A DNA stretch of 64,000 nt from Vesta saturnalis. Lineage: Eukaryota > Arthropoda > Insecta > Coleoptera > Lampyridae. How positions within the stretch are numbered: position 1 is the stretch's first letter; every line of letters starts with the position of its first letter. Made by a program: the position numbers and the translations under genes. The notes under the pieces were generated by a model, which was not told the origin of the DNA, did no database searches, and saw only the letters and a program-made list of their open reading frames with translations. Of this stretch, positions 23,320 through 34,626 are shown piece by piece. The stretch covers positions 438,501 through 502,500 of the forward strand of contig JARFJB010002197.1 of NCBI GenBank assembly GCA_036346205.1. The letters run 5' to 3'.

Positions 23320-24740
23320 AGAAGAAGTTCGCATTTGGTTATACGCATTTTTTTGCAATAACTGTTCCGTTTATCTCCTTGTACAGCACGTGTGCATTTA
23401 TTGTTTCCTAGTCCTGTATATTGTAAAATACATGAACTGGCCATCGACGAGAATTTACAGAATACTTGAGCCATTTGGTCGATAACATGAAACCAGTATT
23501 TTGTATCATTTTAGTAAGAATACTGTCTGGTTTTTTCTTCGGATAGGACTCAATACTTACTGATGTATGGAGAGTACTGAGAATAAGAACACTTATTTTT
23601 TATGACATCTAGAATTTCTGTTCGTATTATATTCATTGTTCCTGCAATTGTTATGTTTAGATCAGATAGTTTTTCCGCTAGTTTGAGACTTTTCGGTAGT
23701 AACCATTTCCTTTTCTAGTTAAAAGTCGCAGAACTGCATTTTCTGACAGTGGCTAATTGGTTGGTCTTGCTTCGTCTTTTCCCAAATAAGGAAAACCATT
23801 GACAAGGTGCTTTGCTTTAGTATGAACAGCAAGCCAAAATTTGATACCAATTTGTTTTGCGTACTAGCCATATATTGCGTGAACCTACATCTAGCTTTGG
23901 TTGGAAAAAGCTGTTCGTCCGTTGCAATATTTTCTCCCGACAAGTAGGAGATTTTGCAATTATAAATAAATTTGTTCCACACCTCGGAAACAACCGCAGA
24001 TTTGTCGCATTCCAGTCGATTCTTTCGTGTAGACTTTATATTGAATCTAAGGAAACGCATAATTTCTCTAAATCTGTTTCTAGATATTGTTTCTTTGAAG
24101 AAAGGTCCCCACTTATTAGATCATAGACTATCCTCTTATAAGTTTTTAGCATCGTATGCACCAGGTGCATAAAGAACAGCTATGAAGGTATCCAATTCCT
24201 CGAAGGACAACGTATAGTCGTCACTTCCTAATTGCCTTCTTGCTTCAATTTTAGTGCATTTTTTTAACAGGGAAGTTATCTATAAACAACCTCCAATATT
24301 TGGCTAGCATTCTGTTTTGCATAAAAATCGTACCAGGATTTCCTTGAAGCATGTTCCTCCGCATGATTCGTCCTGTGGAAGGTTTACTAGCAGTAATCAC
24401 TGTCCAAACCCACCCATGTTTCAACTTGTATGACGTGTCTAGATTCATCGAAAATCCTCTTTTTACGTTTTCAGTTTTTGAAGTTTTTTATTTATGTTTC
24501 TGTTGTTTAGTAACCATCACTGTCACTTCATTTTTGTTATTTTTAGGATTATTGTCACTACCCGAATCACTTTCGAGGCACTACTTATTAATCTAAAATC
24601 AATATTATCTTCGCAATCCGAAATAGGTGATGATACAGAATACAGATTCATTCTCAGATTGATCGTCTGGCAGAGTTTCTAAATAAGCCAAACCCGCCTG
24701 GTGCGTAAGTCCACCACAAACGTCGAATATCAACAATAAC
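23320..24740 (-). pseudogene. piggyBac transposase relic 3
   Basis: Minus-strand pieces: an acidic N-terminal segment (about 24740-24500), then 24448-24251 with YKLKHGWVWTVITASKPSTG and ILAKYW-like text. Next is 24060-23719 with MRFLRFNIKSTRKNRLECDK, NIATDEQLFPTKARCRFTQY and a shifted segment that should hold the first Asp. The region for the second and third Asp is missing. A C-terminal scrap (about 23480-23330) encodes NSRRWPVHVFYNI and NAHVLYK. It ends against the hAT terminus at 23312, so the hAT probably inserted into it. Non-functional. Confidence 0.75.
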
Positions 24741-25009
24741 TAGAATCCACAGCTACGTTTTGTCTTTATATGGATAGACTGCACCTATATATTGAAACTT
24801 GCAACGTGTTCGTTTGTGTATGCATATCGTGCATAGCAAATAGCTTTCAATTATCAACAGACTCCTGCCTGTCAGCTTGTTCAAGCGGCAGACCACCGTT
24901 AGGTATCCTCGTAACAATAAACGGTTATATTTTCTAAATACATATGTAAACCATCCTACAACAACGGCATATAGTATGTATTGATAACTAAGGATTTGCT
25001 AACATAAAA

Positions 25010-25047
25010 GCGCATAAAAACCGCAGCGGTCAAATTGACCGGTTCGT
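25010..25047. repeat. piggyBac-style terminal structure
   Basis: ccgcagcggtcaaattgaccggttcgtcagtg holds the palindrome ggtcaaattgacc, and reads inward as cactgacgaaccggtcaatt. A TTAA is expected outside; here it is ttac. It is likely the 5' end of the relic at 23320-24740. Confidence 0.45.
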
Positions 25048-25234
25048 CAGTGTAAGGTATACGATCATAAAAAGTTTAAAAATGAAAGAAATTGAAAGTA
25101 TTTATGGTAATATAAAATCTGGATTATTTTATGAAAATTCTGAAAACCACAAAACATTTGTAGCAATACGTAACTTGGTATAAAATATTATTTATGTACT
25201 AAATTTCAAGAATACGCATAAGTCATAAGCCACA
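25048..25234. other. AT-rich spacer
   Basis: Nothing recognised. Confidence 0.4.
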
Positions 25235-25760
25235 CCAATCAGAATGCAGAGCATTTGGCCTCCTATCAATAGCCACCAAAACAAAATGGCCGACAAGCCA
25301 CGCACACAAAATGGCTGCCAAAACAAAAACGGCCGACAAAACAAAAATTACCGCCACCAATCAGAAACAAGGGACGTAACCTACCTTCAGGCTCTCCAAT
25401 CAGAACGCACGGTCTGGAACAGTATGCGCGCGCATCACCAATCATGTAAAAGGGCGACTACGGTTGCCTATTCTCCAGAGGTTGGATGCCAAATGGCACT
25501 TAATACGGCCAAAAGGACCCTAATTACGGGGGAAAGGTAACAGAAGGACAATAAATACGTCATCAAATGGCGCCGGAAAATAAACAAACGAAAGGGAGCG
25601 GGAAATGGGCGAGACCACGTGATGAAAGTGGGCGTGCCCCATGGCGTTTTAAAAAATGGAGTTTGGACTGCATCGGAGCTTGATGCACCCCTTCTACTCG
25701 GATACATTTCTTAAATGTTGTTTCACGTCGTAAAATAAATACCTTGACTCTTACCCCTAT
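25235..25760 (+). promoter_or_regulatory. CCAAT-box-rich, GC-richer segment; promoter or LTR candidate
   Basis: Four ccaatc(a) boxes lie at about 25235, 25357, 25396 and 25438. They are mixed with three aaaatggc/aaaacggc words and several ggc-rich tracts. Downstream are a gttttaaaaaa TATA-like word near 25648, a cacgtg E-box near 25616, and an aataaa near 25735. Dense CCAAT boxes followed by a TATA-like box and a polyadenylation signal fit an LTR as well as a gene promoter. No LTR boundaries, target duplication or coding start could be fixed. Confidence 0.4.
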
Positions 25761-26991
25761 GGTCTAATCTAGAAAAAAGTTAGAGGGATTTAAACCTACC
25801 ATTTTTCTTCTATCCCTCATGACCTTTTCTAAAAATCGCATTTGTAAACTCTATTAACTTGAGAACGGATGTTTCTTGTATTAATGTATTTTCGAAGTTT
25901 TTGACCGATCATAAAAAATCTACCGTAATCAAATCAGGTAATTGAAATTGGTAAATAGTTAGGAACCGGTAACTTCAATACTTTGTTCCAAAAATAAGTA
26001 TCCACTGCTACGAAAATTTAACACTAAAATGCGCAAATCAGTTTTATTCGATAAACGATTAATAACAATAAACCTATCTTTGACGTTAAAAAACCGTTTG
26101 CGCTTCTTGATAAATTAAATGCAACGGGCTCAAGAAATAAACAGTTTGATGTCCAGTTGTATACAATAATAACTTTGGTGTTGATTCACTGTTACAATAT
26201 GACCATAATTAAATGTTTTCAACCTGGCAAATGTAAACTTGTAAACAGCATGTGGCGATGGGTTATTCACTATTTCAAAATACGTAAACCAAACGCCAAT
26301 TTGACATTTTTGACAATTTATTGCTAGAAATACCAATACTGCTCATATATTACCAGCCATGCCTTTAGTGATTAATAATGATATTCCTTGACTAAGTATT
26401 GCCGATGGAACTACACTAAATGCTCAAACTACTGGTTCTGCTTGTTTAAAATTTAGTGATAGTAATGATCTCATTTGGAGATTTTTCAGGCAACACTAAA
26501 TATCTTGAAAACCATTCACTTTATAGCATAAGCATGATTATATATAGCATATAAGCATACTTTAATTCGAGTGTTTCGTAGAGTAATAAATCCTCTCTAA
26601 GGGATCTGAAGTTAGCACCCCAACACAATAATTTAGTAGTTTTTATTAAAATTCCAGCTTTCTTGTGAAGATATTTGAGGTTGTCTACTAAGATTTCAAA
26701 GAGTTCTCGCCTCTAGAGAACCAGGCAGCCGGCTTATGGAGAAATGGATTCCGGTTAATTTGCCTTAATTTTTGGGATGTTGAAGATATCGACTTCATGA
26801 ACAATAGTGCCCATGGGCACAACTCAATCATATGGCCAGTTTTCAATTTACAGGGCGATGAAGTTCAAAAATGGCCATTTTTTAAAACGTATTAAAATGT
26901 AATTTTCATAATGTATTAAGGATTTTTTGCTGTAATAGTATTCTAATAACATCAAATAATATTGCTTTGTGTAGAAAAGTATTATTTGATA
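25761..26991. other. No recognised gene
   Basis: AT-rich intergenic sequence without a convincing reading frame, repeat or RNA gene. Confidence 0.5.
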
Positions 26992-27321
26992 CAGGGTGAT
27001 TCAAAATTACCAAAAAAATTGTTGATGCTGTGTATTCTACTTTACAGTAGGAATATGAAAATATTAATATTTGGTCTGAATTTACTTTAGTTGGACTTAT
27101 TATAACAAGATATAAAAACATTTTATACAGGGTGAGTCAAAAAGTTGATCGACTCTGCAGGTTATTTTTACTACAATTTTATATATTTTGTAATACAAGT
27201 CAGTAGTCGACATTGAACCATTTTCAAAAGTATATAATTTATAACTTAAATACCGGGTGATTCACAAGATATTTAAGGTAGAAAATTACGAAAACTGATT
27301 TTTTTTTTGCGAATCACCCTG
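26992..27321. mobile_element. 330-bp CAGGGTGATTC MITE, with nested ends
   Basis: TA then cagggtgattc on the left (26992) and gaatcaccctg then TA on the right (to 27321) give an 11-bp perfect inverted repeat with TA duplication. A second inward-facing end, cagggtgagtc, lies at about 27127, and a ccgggtgattcac end at about 27251. One element may therefore have landed in another. The 27251-27321 piece alone is a 70-bp hairpin-type unit. No coding content. Confidence 0.65.
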
Positions 27322-27597
27322 TAATTTAATATTTCCTCCGTTAATTTCTCCACTTTTTTCTTATTGTCTGTAATTTGAGCTTGTTAGTCCCCTATAGAAG
27401 TTTTGCGAAGTTACTATGATCAGTTTTTTTATATCGACTTTGTGATGACAAGCCTGTCACAATGTATACGCTTATACCTGAGCTCGTAAATGTTTTATTT
27501 TATTTAATCATTCATGATTTATGTCATTCTAACGTTATTTGTTTAAGGAAACAAATAATATGTAACATATAATATGAACAAATAATGGATTAATAGT

Positions 27598-27661
27598 GAG
27601 CCAAACCTCCGAAGACGCAAATATTATTAGAGCCAAATATCCGAAGACGCAAATATTATTA
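27598..27661. repeat. Two-copy tandem repeat, ~33 bp
   Basis: gagccaaacctccgaagacg... is immediately repeated as gagccaaatatccgaagacg..., both ending cgcaaatattatta. Confidence 0.9.
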
Positions 27662-27977
27662 TGTCATTTATCTACATACCTATCTGCAATCAGTTTGAAT
27701 AAGTTACTTATAGGTGTAATGTATCTAGATTATAAGTAATCTCACCACTATAGAGGTAGAGTTCCCGGCGCGCTTTTTTTTTAAGTGGTATCCCCAATAA
27801 GCCTAATCCACTTTAACCTGGGAAATGCAGGTCTATTGTAATGAAACATACAAATATATAAAATACTTTAAGAAACGAATATACTAACAAAAAAAAGTAC
27901 ATGTGTAGAATTTAATCCAAGTCAAGAAAGAAGAAACAAAACGAAATGAACTAAAGTTAGGTAGGCACTGAAAATAT
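27662..27977. other. Spacer left of the DDE-SWIM gene
   Basis: No gene recognised. A candidate terminal repeat for the adjacent transposase gene was looked for and not found. Confidence 0.4.
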
Positions 27978-29997
27978 TTAATTTTCTACAATTTCTGGAC
28001 CATGATCAATATTTTCTGGCAGCATCCTTTCAGCTGCATCAGTAATTTCATTTAAGAGTTGAATAGATGGATATCTCATATTTTGTTCATATCTAGCATA
28101 ACCCAAAAACCTTAATACACTGGCCACATGAGCACATGTTCCTAAAATTCTAGCTCCCGACTTGCAAGTACAATAATAGTGAAATTCTAAACGTTGATGA
28201 TCGACATTTTCGTCAATCGTCAAAGATATCCACAACATATATTTACATATATTACGAAATCTGGAGTACACTCGGATTCGTATAATGTTCGGATACTCCA
28301 ATTCGTCAAATTCAAGAATATTAGTTTCTTCTCTTTGAAGTTTGTCTTGAATATAACTTTTTGCCAAGTTTACATGATAAATTCCAGTCCGATGCTTTAA
28401 ATAGTGTAAATCTAAACGGGGGAACTCATGAGCGTGCAAGTGATTTCATAAAACCCACTGACCGTCCCTTAAATGTAGATTTTCAGCTTCAACTCGTGCT
28501 TGCATAATATTTACTTCGTCCAAATTACCTAATATTTGTTCCGCCATTTGTATTGTACCGGGCATGGTTATTGGGGATGGAATTTATTAATAAGAGCTCC
28601 AGCTATCTGATAATATTCGTTTAAATTAGCAGCATGGTGTATCGAAATAGTGTTCTTTAAAAACTTGAATATAGATTTCAAATGTCCATTACGAGATTCG
28701 ACTATCCAACGTGTGGTTGTAATATATCGAGCAAAATTAGCATCACGTGTATCTAATTGAGCCTGTCCTCTAACAAGAAGAGGGGGCAGTTGATCCCATA
28801 CTCTTGCAATAACGGAACAGAATCTCGATATCCTCTGTCTACAATTGCAATGTCCCCTTCTTGAAACCAAGCTCTCATTCCATTAATGTAATTGTTTAGT
28901 TCATACTGTAAAATAGTGGCATCATTGTTTCGGAAGTCCGAAAAATATGGTCCATTAATAGCCAGAATGTAACCATCGGGGGCGACTATCAATTCATGTT
29001 TTACCAAATGCTGCATTTTATAATAGCAGTACGATTGTCTAAGTACTCTAAAATTAGAACTTTTTTCGGGTTTGTTATATGTGCAGTCTATATACACTAT
29101 GGCTTTGGGAATGTCAGGATTAGGATTATACAGTGTGTTTGTAAATCCAGAGACATGTTTGTCTATATAGTTGGCTCTGGTGATTGCGTTAAATCCTATA
29201 TTATATGGTACAAATCGTTGCATTAGACATAACCGCACCTTATTAATAACTAAACTAGTTACTTGTCGAGAAGGATAATGAAATATAACTTTTAAAAATT
29301 ATCTGATAAACCGTGTCTCATTTTTAGGAGAAAATTGTTAAGTATTTTCTTGTTATATTTACACGATTTCCATCTTGTTCAAAAAAATTGCAGGTCTCAT
29401 ATAATTCGTTGAAATTATTTTTGGAAATCGATGTTAACGATTTAAATCCCTCTTCTGTAAAGTTATCTATATCTTCATAGGTTCGACCATTATTACTGGT
29501 AGCAGCTGTTCGAAGACACTGGAGAAATTGAAGTAGGTCATTTATTACGTATGGACGGTTAAGAGAACGTAATCCACCTTGCAACATGTTCGAAAGAGTT
29601 CCGTCTTCGTTAAGATGATGCTGACATATTCGTACATAGTCAGGGACAACTATGTTTGAAACAATAAATATATTTACCCTACACTCAGAGAGCCTCCGAA
29701 TATTTTCATTGGCATTACATATCATGCAAGCGTTGGACTTAGCTGGAAAAAGTACGTTGATTCTGAGACAATTGGAATTATTTTCCATGGCTCTGTTGTC
29801 TACCAATATAACTTGAAAACAATTAAAACATACCTACTATCTTCATCAATATTCAAAGGTGGTCTTTCAAAAGCTTCACGTCTCAAAATTGCAAGTTCTT
29901 GCTGTAAAATGTTTTCTTCGTCATAGAGACGATTCATTTGTCGTCTATTATAATTTCTGTTACACACATAACAGTTTGCTCGATTTGCAAAATCCAT
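27978..29997 (-). pseudogene. DDE transposase (Tnp4-like) with C-terminal SWIM zinc finger, slightly broken
   Basis: On the minus strand the N-terminus (29997) has a possible zinc-binding CYVCNRNYNRRQMNRLY. The next segment (29806-29324) has CMICNANENIRRLSECRVNI and CQHHLNEDGTLSNMLQGGLR, and continues into a DNA-binding region. The DDE core follows: KAIVYIDCTYNKP (first Asp), YFSDFRNNDATIL, GDIAIVDRGYRDSVPLLQEY (second Asp), and after a shift near 28780 RWIVESRNGHLKSIFKF (Glu). The C-terminal part (28550-27978) contains a SWIM finger, CTCKSGARILGTCAHV, then ASVLRFLGYARY. Indels near 29815, 29300 and 28780 and one TGA near 28445 interrupt it. Invertebrate genomes carry many such DDE_Tnp_4 plus SWIM proteins. 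It may be recently inactivated. Confidence 0.8.
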
Positions 29998-30426
29998 AAT
30001 TAACTCTTAAACATAAAGTTTAACCAACGTAAAAATTATTAATAAGAAACTGAACGAAACATTATATTAAATTATATTATATTTATTATATTACTTTTTA
30101 CAACAATTTATTAGACAGTAGAAACATTTAAACAAAACACTTGTTAATAAGAAACACAAACGTTTTGTGCTAAGAAATTATTTTTGACAGATACGTCAAA
30201 ATGAGTAACAATTTGTTTTCACAGCCTACATGATCGTCATTGCAGTTAGGTTTTTCAGTATAAATTCATGGTATTTCGATTGACTATAAGGTCATAGTTT
30301 TTAAAAATTAAAGAAAATGGAGATAGGAAAGTTAAGCTCTTTTTACCCTTAGTCTACGATACAGGGTTCTACAGGGAAATACAGAGTTATACAAGAAAAT
30401 TCAGAATGATAAAAATCGGTAATCTA
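29998..30426. other. Spacer right of the DDE-SWIM gene
   Basis: Highly AT-rich (tattata runs near 30060-30100). It would hold the promoter of the minus-strand gene. No defined signal. Confidence 0.4.
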
Positions 30427-30660
30427 AATTGTCTCAGAATTAACGTACTTTTTCCAGCTAAATCCAATACTTGCATGATATGTTATGAAAATATTCGGAG
30501 GCTTTCTATTGAGTGTAGATATTTATTATTTCATAGTTGTCCCTGACTATGTACGAATGTGACAGCATCATCTTAACGAAGACGGAACTCTTTTGAACAT
30601 GTTGCATGGTGGGTTACGTTCTCTTAACCGTCCATATGTAATAAATGATCTACTTTAATT
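30427..30660 (+). pseudogene. Inverted partial copy of the DDE-SWIM gene
   Basis: + strand text from aattgtctcagaattaacgt to ccatatgtaataaatgat aligns with the minus strand of about 29776-29535. It has the same CMIC..NENIRRL and CQHHLNEDGTL coding region. Deletions (loss of the NA codons, loss of a piece after 30515) and base changes break the frame. It is a tail-to-tail fragment about 430 bp from the parent's start. Confidence 0.85.
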
Positions 30661-30705
30661 TCTCTTGTTTTTGTTAGTATTCGTTCTTTAAAGTATTTAT
30701 TTTAT

Positions 30706-31300
30706 ATACAGGGTGGTCCAACGAAAACTTAACACCTCGATTTTCCGGCTTTAAAATGAAAATGTGGAAAATCGCTCGGACCCGTCGATTTTAGTATGGA
30801 AGGGGACACTTTTTTTCGTGATTGCAGCATTGGCACTTCAACCCTCTAGCAGTGGGGTGAATCAACCCTAAAAAGATAGGGAATGTACCAAGTGTGGCAC
30901 ATTTTTGAAAAGGTAATTTTATGGGGAATTCAGCAATACTAACATTGTTGTAACAAATTCTGATTTTAGCGCCCTCTTGAGTGAAAAATAATCGTTTCGT
31001 AATTCAAAGAGTGACACCTCATTTGAAAGCTATTTTTATTAGTAATTCAATGCAATAAATAAAAGTACCCCGAAATCACATTTATTATTAAAATCAGCTG
31101 AAAATCAAAAATGTGATACTACACCTACACGTTTAGCTCTTTAGTTGATTTTACTTATTAAATGTGATTTCTGGATACTTTTATTTATAGCATTGAATTA
31201 CTAATAAAAACAGCGATTATTTTTCCCTTAAGAGGGCGCTAAAATCTGAATTTCGTTCAACATTATTAGTATTGCTGAATTCCCCACAAAATTACTTTTA
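30706..31300. mobile_element. CAGGGTGGTCC-type element with internal foldback
   Basis: Begins TA cagggtggtccaacgaaaac at 30706. Inside are two long inverted arms, about 30909-31091 and 31141-31300. Both read inward aaa(a)gtaattttgtgggg-like, aattcagcaatactaa and gcgccctctt. The loop is about 50 bp. The matching right outer end is missing, because another dispersed repeat begins at 31302. No transposase. Confidence 0.75.
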
Positions 31301-31301
31301 G

Positions 31302-31526
31302 TTGTGAGTGAAGAAATCATAACCAAACATATAAAAAAAATGTGTTTTAAAACTATAAAGAATTAATGTGGGACATTTTTCATGAGAAATTACTGTTTGA
31401 ACATTTTTTATATTCTTTCTATCGCAGATAACAATGCTAACAATCTGGTTGTATTGTATCCCAACAGTTTTTGGTATTCACCATTAACAAACTCACAAAA
31501 TTCTATTAACTGTTCAACTCGAGCCG
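31302..31526 (+). repeat. Dispersed repeat, copy 2
   Basis: Matches the reverse complement of 8976-9214, including ttgtgagtgaagaaa, aatgtgggacatttttc and cacaaaattct. Function unknown. Confidence 0.7.
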
Positions 31527-31561
31527 CATATTTTTACATTAATGGGTTCGGTGTCAATGTT

Positions 31562-32594
31562 CAATAGGCAAGCAGTCTGCTCATGTTTGAATACAGTTAT
31601 GAAGGATATGAGCAGCGCAAGTCTTTTGTCTGAACTTTAAGAAAGACGTTATTTTGACCATGCCTTGCTGCTCCTCCAACATTGCAATTTGTGTTGTCAG
31701 CGCACATTGCCATTACTTTAGTTGTTAATTCGTATTTGTCACTGATTTTAATAATATATTCAGATGTAATGTCTTTTTGTGAAATGTTATACGCAATACT
31801 TTCAAATTTGGTTCTAGTACATGTAAATTTTTGTCGGAAGCAACTTCTTATTAACTTACTAGTGCACAAATGTGTCCTTACAAAAAAGACAAGTGAAAAC
31901 TGCACAACGTTTTAAGCAGTTTGCATCACTATCTGACGTTGTCTTTTAATAAATGGATATTCACATTCCAAATCTCTATTAAATGTACTCTTCCTTTTTG
32001 ACATTTTCTGATTTTCTACCGTCCTAGATACACACTACACTATAACGATTATTTATTTAAAAACATTTATTTATTTACACGTATCGATAGATTTATTTTC
32101 CACACGTACAAAGCACCGTCGTAAGCAAATCCTTTTCGCGCTAGACTTGATACTTAATACTGTCTCATAAGCGGAATCGCGCGCTATTTATTTAAGTGGA
32201 CAAAAGTGCTAGAATAATCTCGTAAATTATAGAACTTGTGATGTCATTCTATTGTGTCTTATCTGAAGGTCGCGCTATCTTTTTAGTACCTTCTAGACTT
32301 TGATTAATCCTTCTAAACAATGAAACGTCAGAGAAGGGACAAAAAAGAGACTTCTTTATAAATACGAAACACTTACGTAATTTAAAAATTATTATTAATT
32401 TTATTAAATACATAAATAAAAAGTTTACCTCGAGTAGAATTTGGACCTACGACCTGTACTTTGCTAGAGTACCGCACTAACCAATTGCGCCATCAAGGTT
32501 CAAGCCCCAATCGATGTAAATTTTGTCTTTACATATACGAAATAACGTGTTTAAAAAAGGGACTGTCCCGTATAATACGGGACGTATGGTCACC
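31562..32594 (-). pseudogene. BED-finger hAT-like element, copy 2 (deleted)
   Basis: The minus-strand coding part (about 32000-31562) keeps TSKLIRSCFRQKFTCTRTKF, then jumps over a deletion to SDKYELTTKVMAMCADNTN and GQNNVFLKVQ. Copy 1 has the fuller version of each. The 5' non-coding part (32025-32594) matches 22864-23312 and ends ggacgtatggtcacc at 32594. Without the mariner that splits copy 1, this copy shows the original sequence at that insertion site. It carries its own tRNA-like insertion at 32383-32531. Confidence 0.75.
32383..32531 (-). repeat. tRNA-like insertion in the hAT 5' region
   Basis: Copy 1 of the hAT reads continuously across this point; copy 2 has ~150 extra bases. They contain a minus-strand tRNA-like sequence (32426-32499) with flanks aaaagtttacctcgag and gcttgaacctt... 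Those flanks are shared with the tRNA-like locus at 33009. The anticodon loop ctagcaa would give AGC (Ala). The T stem has a G-T pair, and the T loop tccaaat is off consensus. A SINE-like or duplicated tRNA-gene fragment. Confidence 0.7.
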
Positions 32595-32970
32595 TTAAAT
32601 TAGTTCATTATCAATTAAAATAACTAACGTAAAAAATAAAATTAAATAAATAAAAGACATAAGACAAAATTGTGAACTTATTATTACAGAATTACCAATT
32701 TCCCTAAAAAACAACATATTCTAATCATGATGCATTCACATTAATGTGCACAGTTTAACTTAATTTGCACGGGGCGATGGCACCCAAATTACTGATTTAT
32801 TATTAAGACTTTCCTCAATTAATGTTTAATTTAATTTAATTAATAATTTAACATTAGTCAAGTTGCTTTGGTATGTGTGAATCCTTGTGATATTGCAGGC
32901 TCACATTCCATTAATATAAGTAATTTGACTGTAATCTCATTATATTTATTTAGAATTTACATCAGTTCTA
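32595..32970. other. AT-rich spacer between two tRNA-like copies
   Basis: No gene. taatt-rich words near 32830-32850. Confidence 0.45.
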
Positions 32971-33008
32971 CATACATAAAGACAAAATTTGCATCGATTG
33001 GGGCTTGA

Positions 33009-33081
33009 ACCTTGGTGGCGCAGTTGGTAGCGCGGTACTCTTGCAAAGTACAGGTCGTAGGTTCGAATCCTACTCGAGGTA
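33009..33081 (+). tRNA. tRNA-like gene, anticodon TGC (Ala) by folding
   Basis: 73 bases fold into a full cloverleaf. Acceptor accttgg pairs with tcgaggt (with G-T pairs); the D arm is gcgc agttggta gcgc. The anticodon stem gtact/agtac has loop cttgcaa (TGC). Variable loop aggtc; T arm gtagg ttcgaat cctac; then A. Both Pol III boxes fit well: A box tggcgcagttgg, B box ggttcgaatcc. It lacks the G3:U70 pair that identifies alanine tRNAs, and its body does not resemble insect tRNA-Ala as I know it. It may be a tRNA-derived repeat rather than a working tRNA. Flanks are shared, inverted, with 32383-32531. Confidence 0.55.
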
Positions 33082-33129
33082 AACTTTTTATTTATGTATT
33101 TAATAAAATTAATAATTTTTAATTCAATT

Positions 33130-33489
33130 AATGTTTGTTTACTTTTACAGTTTCTTTAATTTAAAGAAGCTCGCAATAATTTTAATTCACAGTCGATGAT
33201 GAGCGTAGCATTTTTATTCCGTTTCGGAATATAGCAAACTATCGACGTGTCCTTGGTAAAGTAAAATTTTGAAGAAAGAACTTCTTTTCTGTTGCAAACC
33301 AATGCGGCGGACAATTCAGGCTAATTTTTGCGAATAATGCTAAGCATGGTTATTTTTCCTTTCAGTAACATCTGCCCCAGATCGTACACGAGGTAAAAAA
33401 TTATCATACGTTACGTGACCTTTTTAGATCATAAGTAAGATGTAGCACAACACTTTTACCTTGACCTCTCTCTCTGGAAGTTCACCTTC
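33130..33489. other. Spacer left of a piggyBac relic
   Basis: No clear gene; probably the decayed 3' part of the adjacent piggyBac. Confidence 0.35.
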
Positions 33490-34300
33490 TTTTTTCCCGA
33501 GGTAAACTTGCATGTTATAAAGCAGTTACAGAATCGCATAAAGTCCAAATCTTGTTTGCGTACTTAGGTTTATTCGCGACGTACTGTCTAAATGGACAAC
33601 GGCCCTTAAAAGATACCAATTGCTCATCTACTGTTACATTTTCGTGAACATTATAGAGCTTATGTAGAATTGAAACCCATTCATTACACAAGTCCCGTAT
33701 GGGAGCTAATTTTTCAGTTTGACGTCGTTGTGGTCGAGTTTTTATCGCCAAAGCGAATTATTCGTGCAATAACATGAAATCATTGTAGGGACCTCTTTGC
33801 TCTGAATATTGGACCTACATTTCCATCCCACAGACTGGCTGTTGCCTCTCCTTGAGATTTATACACTCCAGCTAGAAACAGTAGGCTTCTAGTTCAACTA
33901 ATGTTAGTTCTTGAAACCGGTCGCCACAAAGTCTTTTGCTTTCTAAATTTGACATTTTCAAAATTAGGTTTACAATTTTGGTTGTGAAATATAAGAAGTA
34001 CGCGGATTTTATATCAACTATTCGCGACGTAGCATACCTTGTTGACCCAGGAATCAACAAAATAATATTTGCTGCTGATAACCTTCCCCATTGACGTGTT
34101 TTTTCATTCCATACTATATTGCCACAAGTTACGTTATTATCCGTATCAGCTTCATCTGAAATCGTAGCTTCCACTTCATCTTCCGGTTCGCTATTATATA
34201 TCTCGGTTTCGGACAAATGGTCTTCTTCTTCAGAAGCATTAGAATCGCTATCAGAAACACTCGAAAGTTTCTCAAGTTCACTATCCGTACGCACTCTCTA
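33490..34300 (-). pseudogene. piggyBac transposase relic 4
   Basis: The minus strand from 34294 gives a strongly acidic, serine-rich N-terminal part (EEEDHLSETEIYNSEPEDEV), typical of piggyBac proteins. It breaks near 33870; a shifted segment at 33751-33515 has KLAPIRDLCNEWVSIL, NVTVDEQLVSFKGRCPFRQY and IWTLCDSVTAL, which holds the first catalytic Asp. Everything C-terminal is missing or unreadable. The central GLL region has been deleted. Confidence 0.8.
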
Positions 34301-34626
34301 ACTACACATTTTCAATTCTTAGGTATTTCTTATTAGAGTATAGCATCAAGTTTGATATTTACTACGAAACTAACACACAGATTCTTACTGGTTCCATTTA
34401 TACGCAGAGCCACAGACAAGTCTCAACAGTAATAAACTTGTTTACCAATACGCAAATAACGCATGCAATAGGTACGGAGAGGCAGGAGAGTATTTCTAGA
34501 GAAGCGTTCTACAAACAGAATTTCAGCACTTTTGCGTGCGCACCAGTACCCCCTTTCACGATGTGCAGAAACGTTGCGACACTCGTTCGCAAGGTTTATA
34601 AGCGAAATTATTGGCACTTTTAAATT

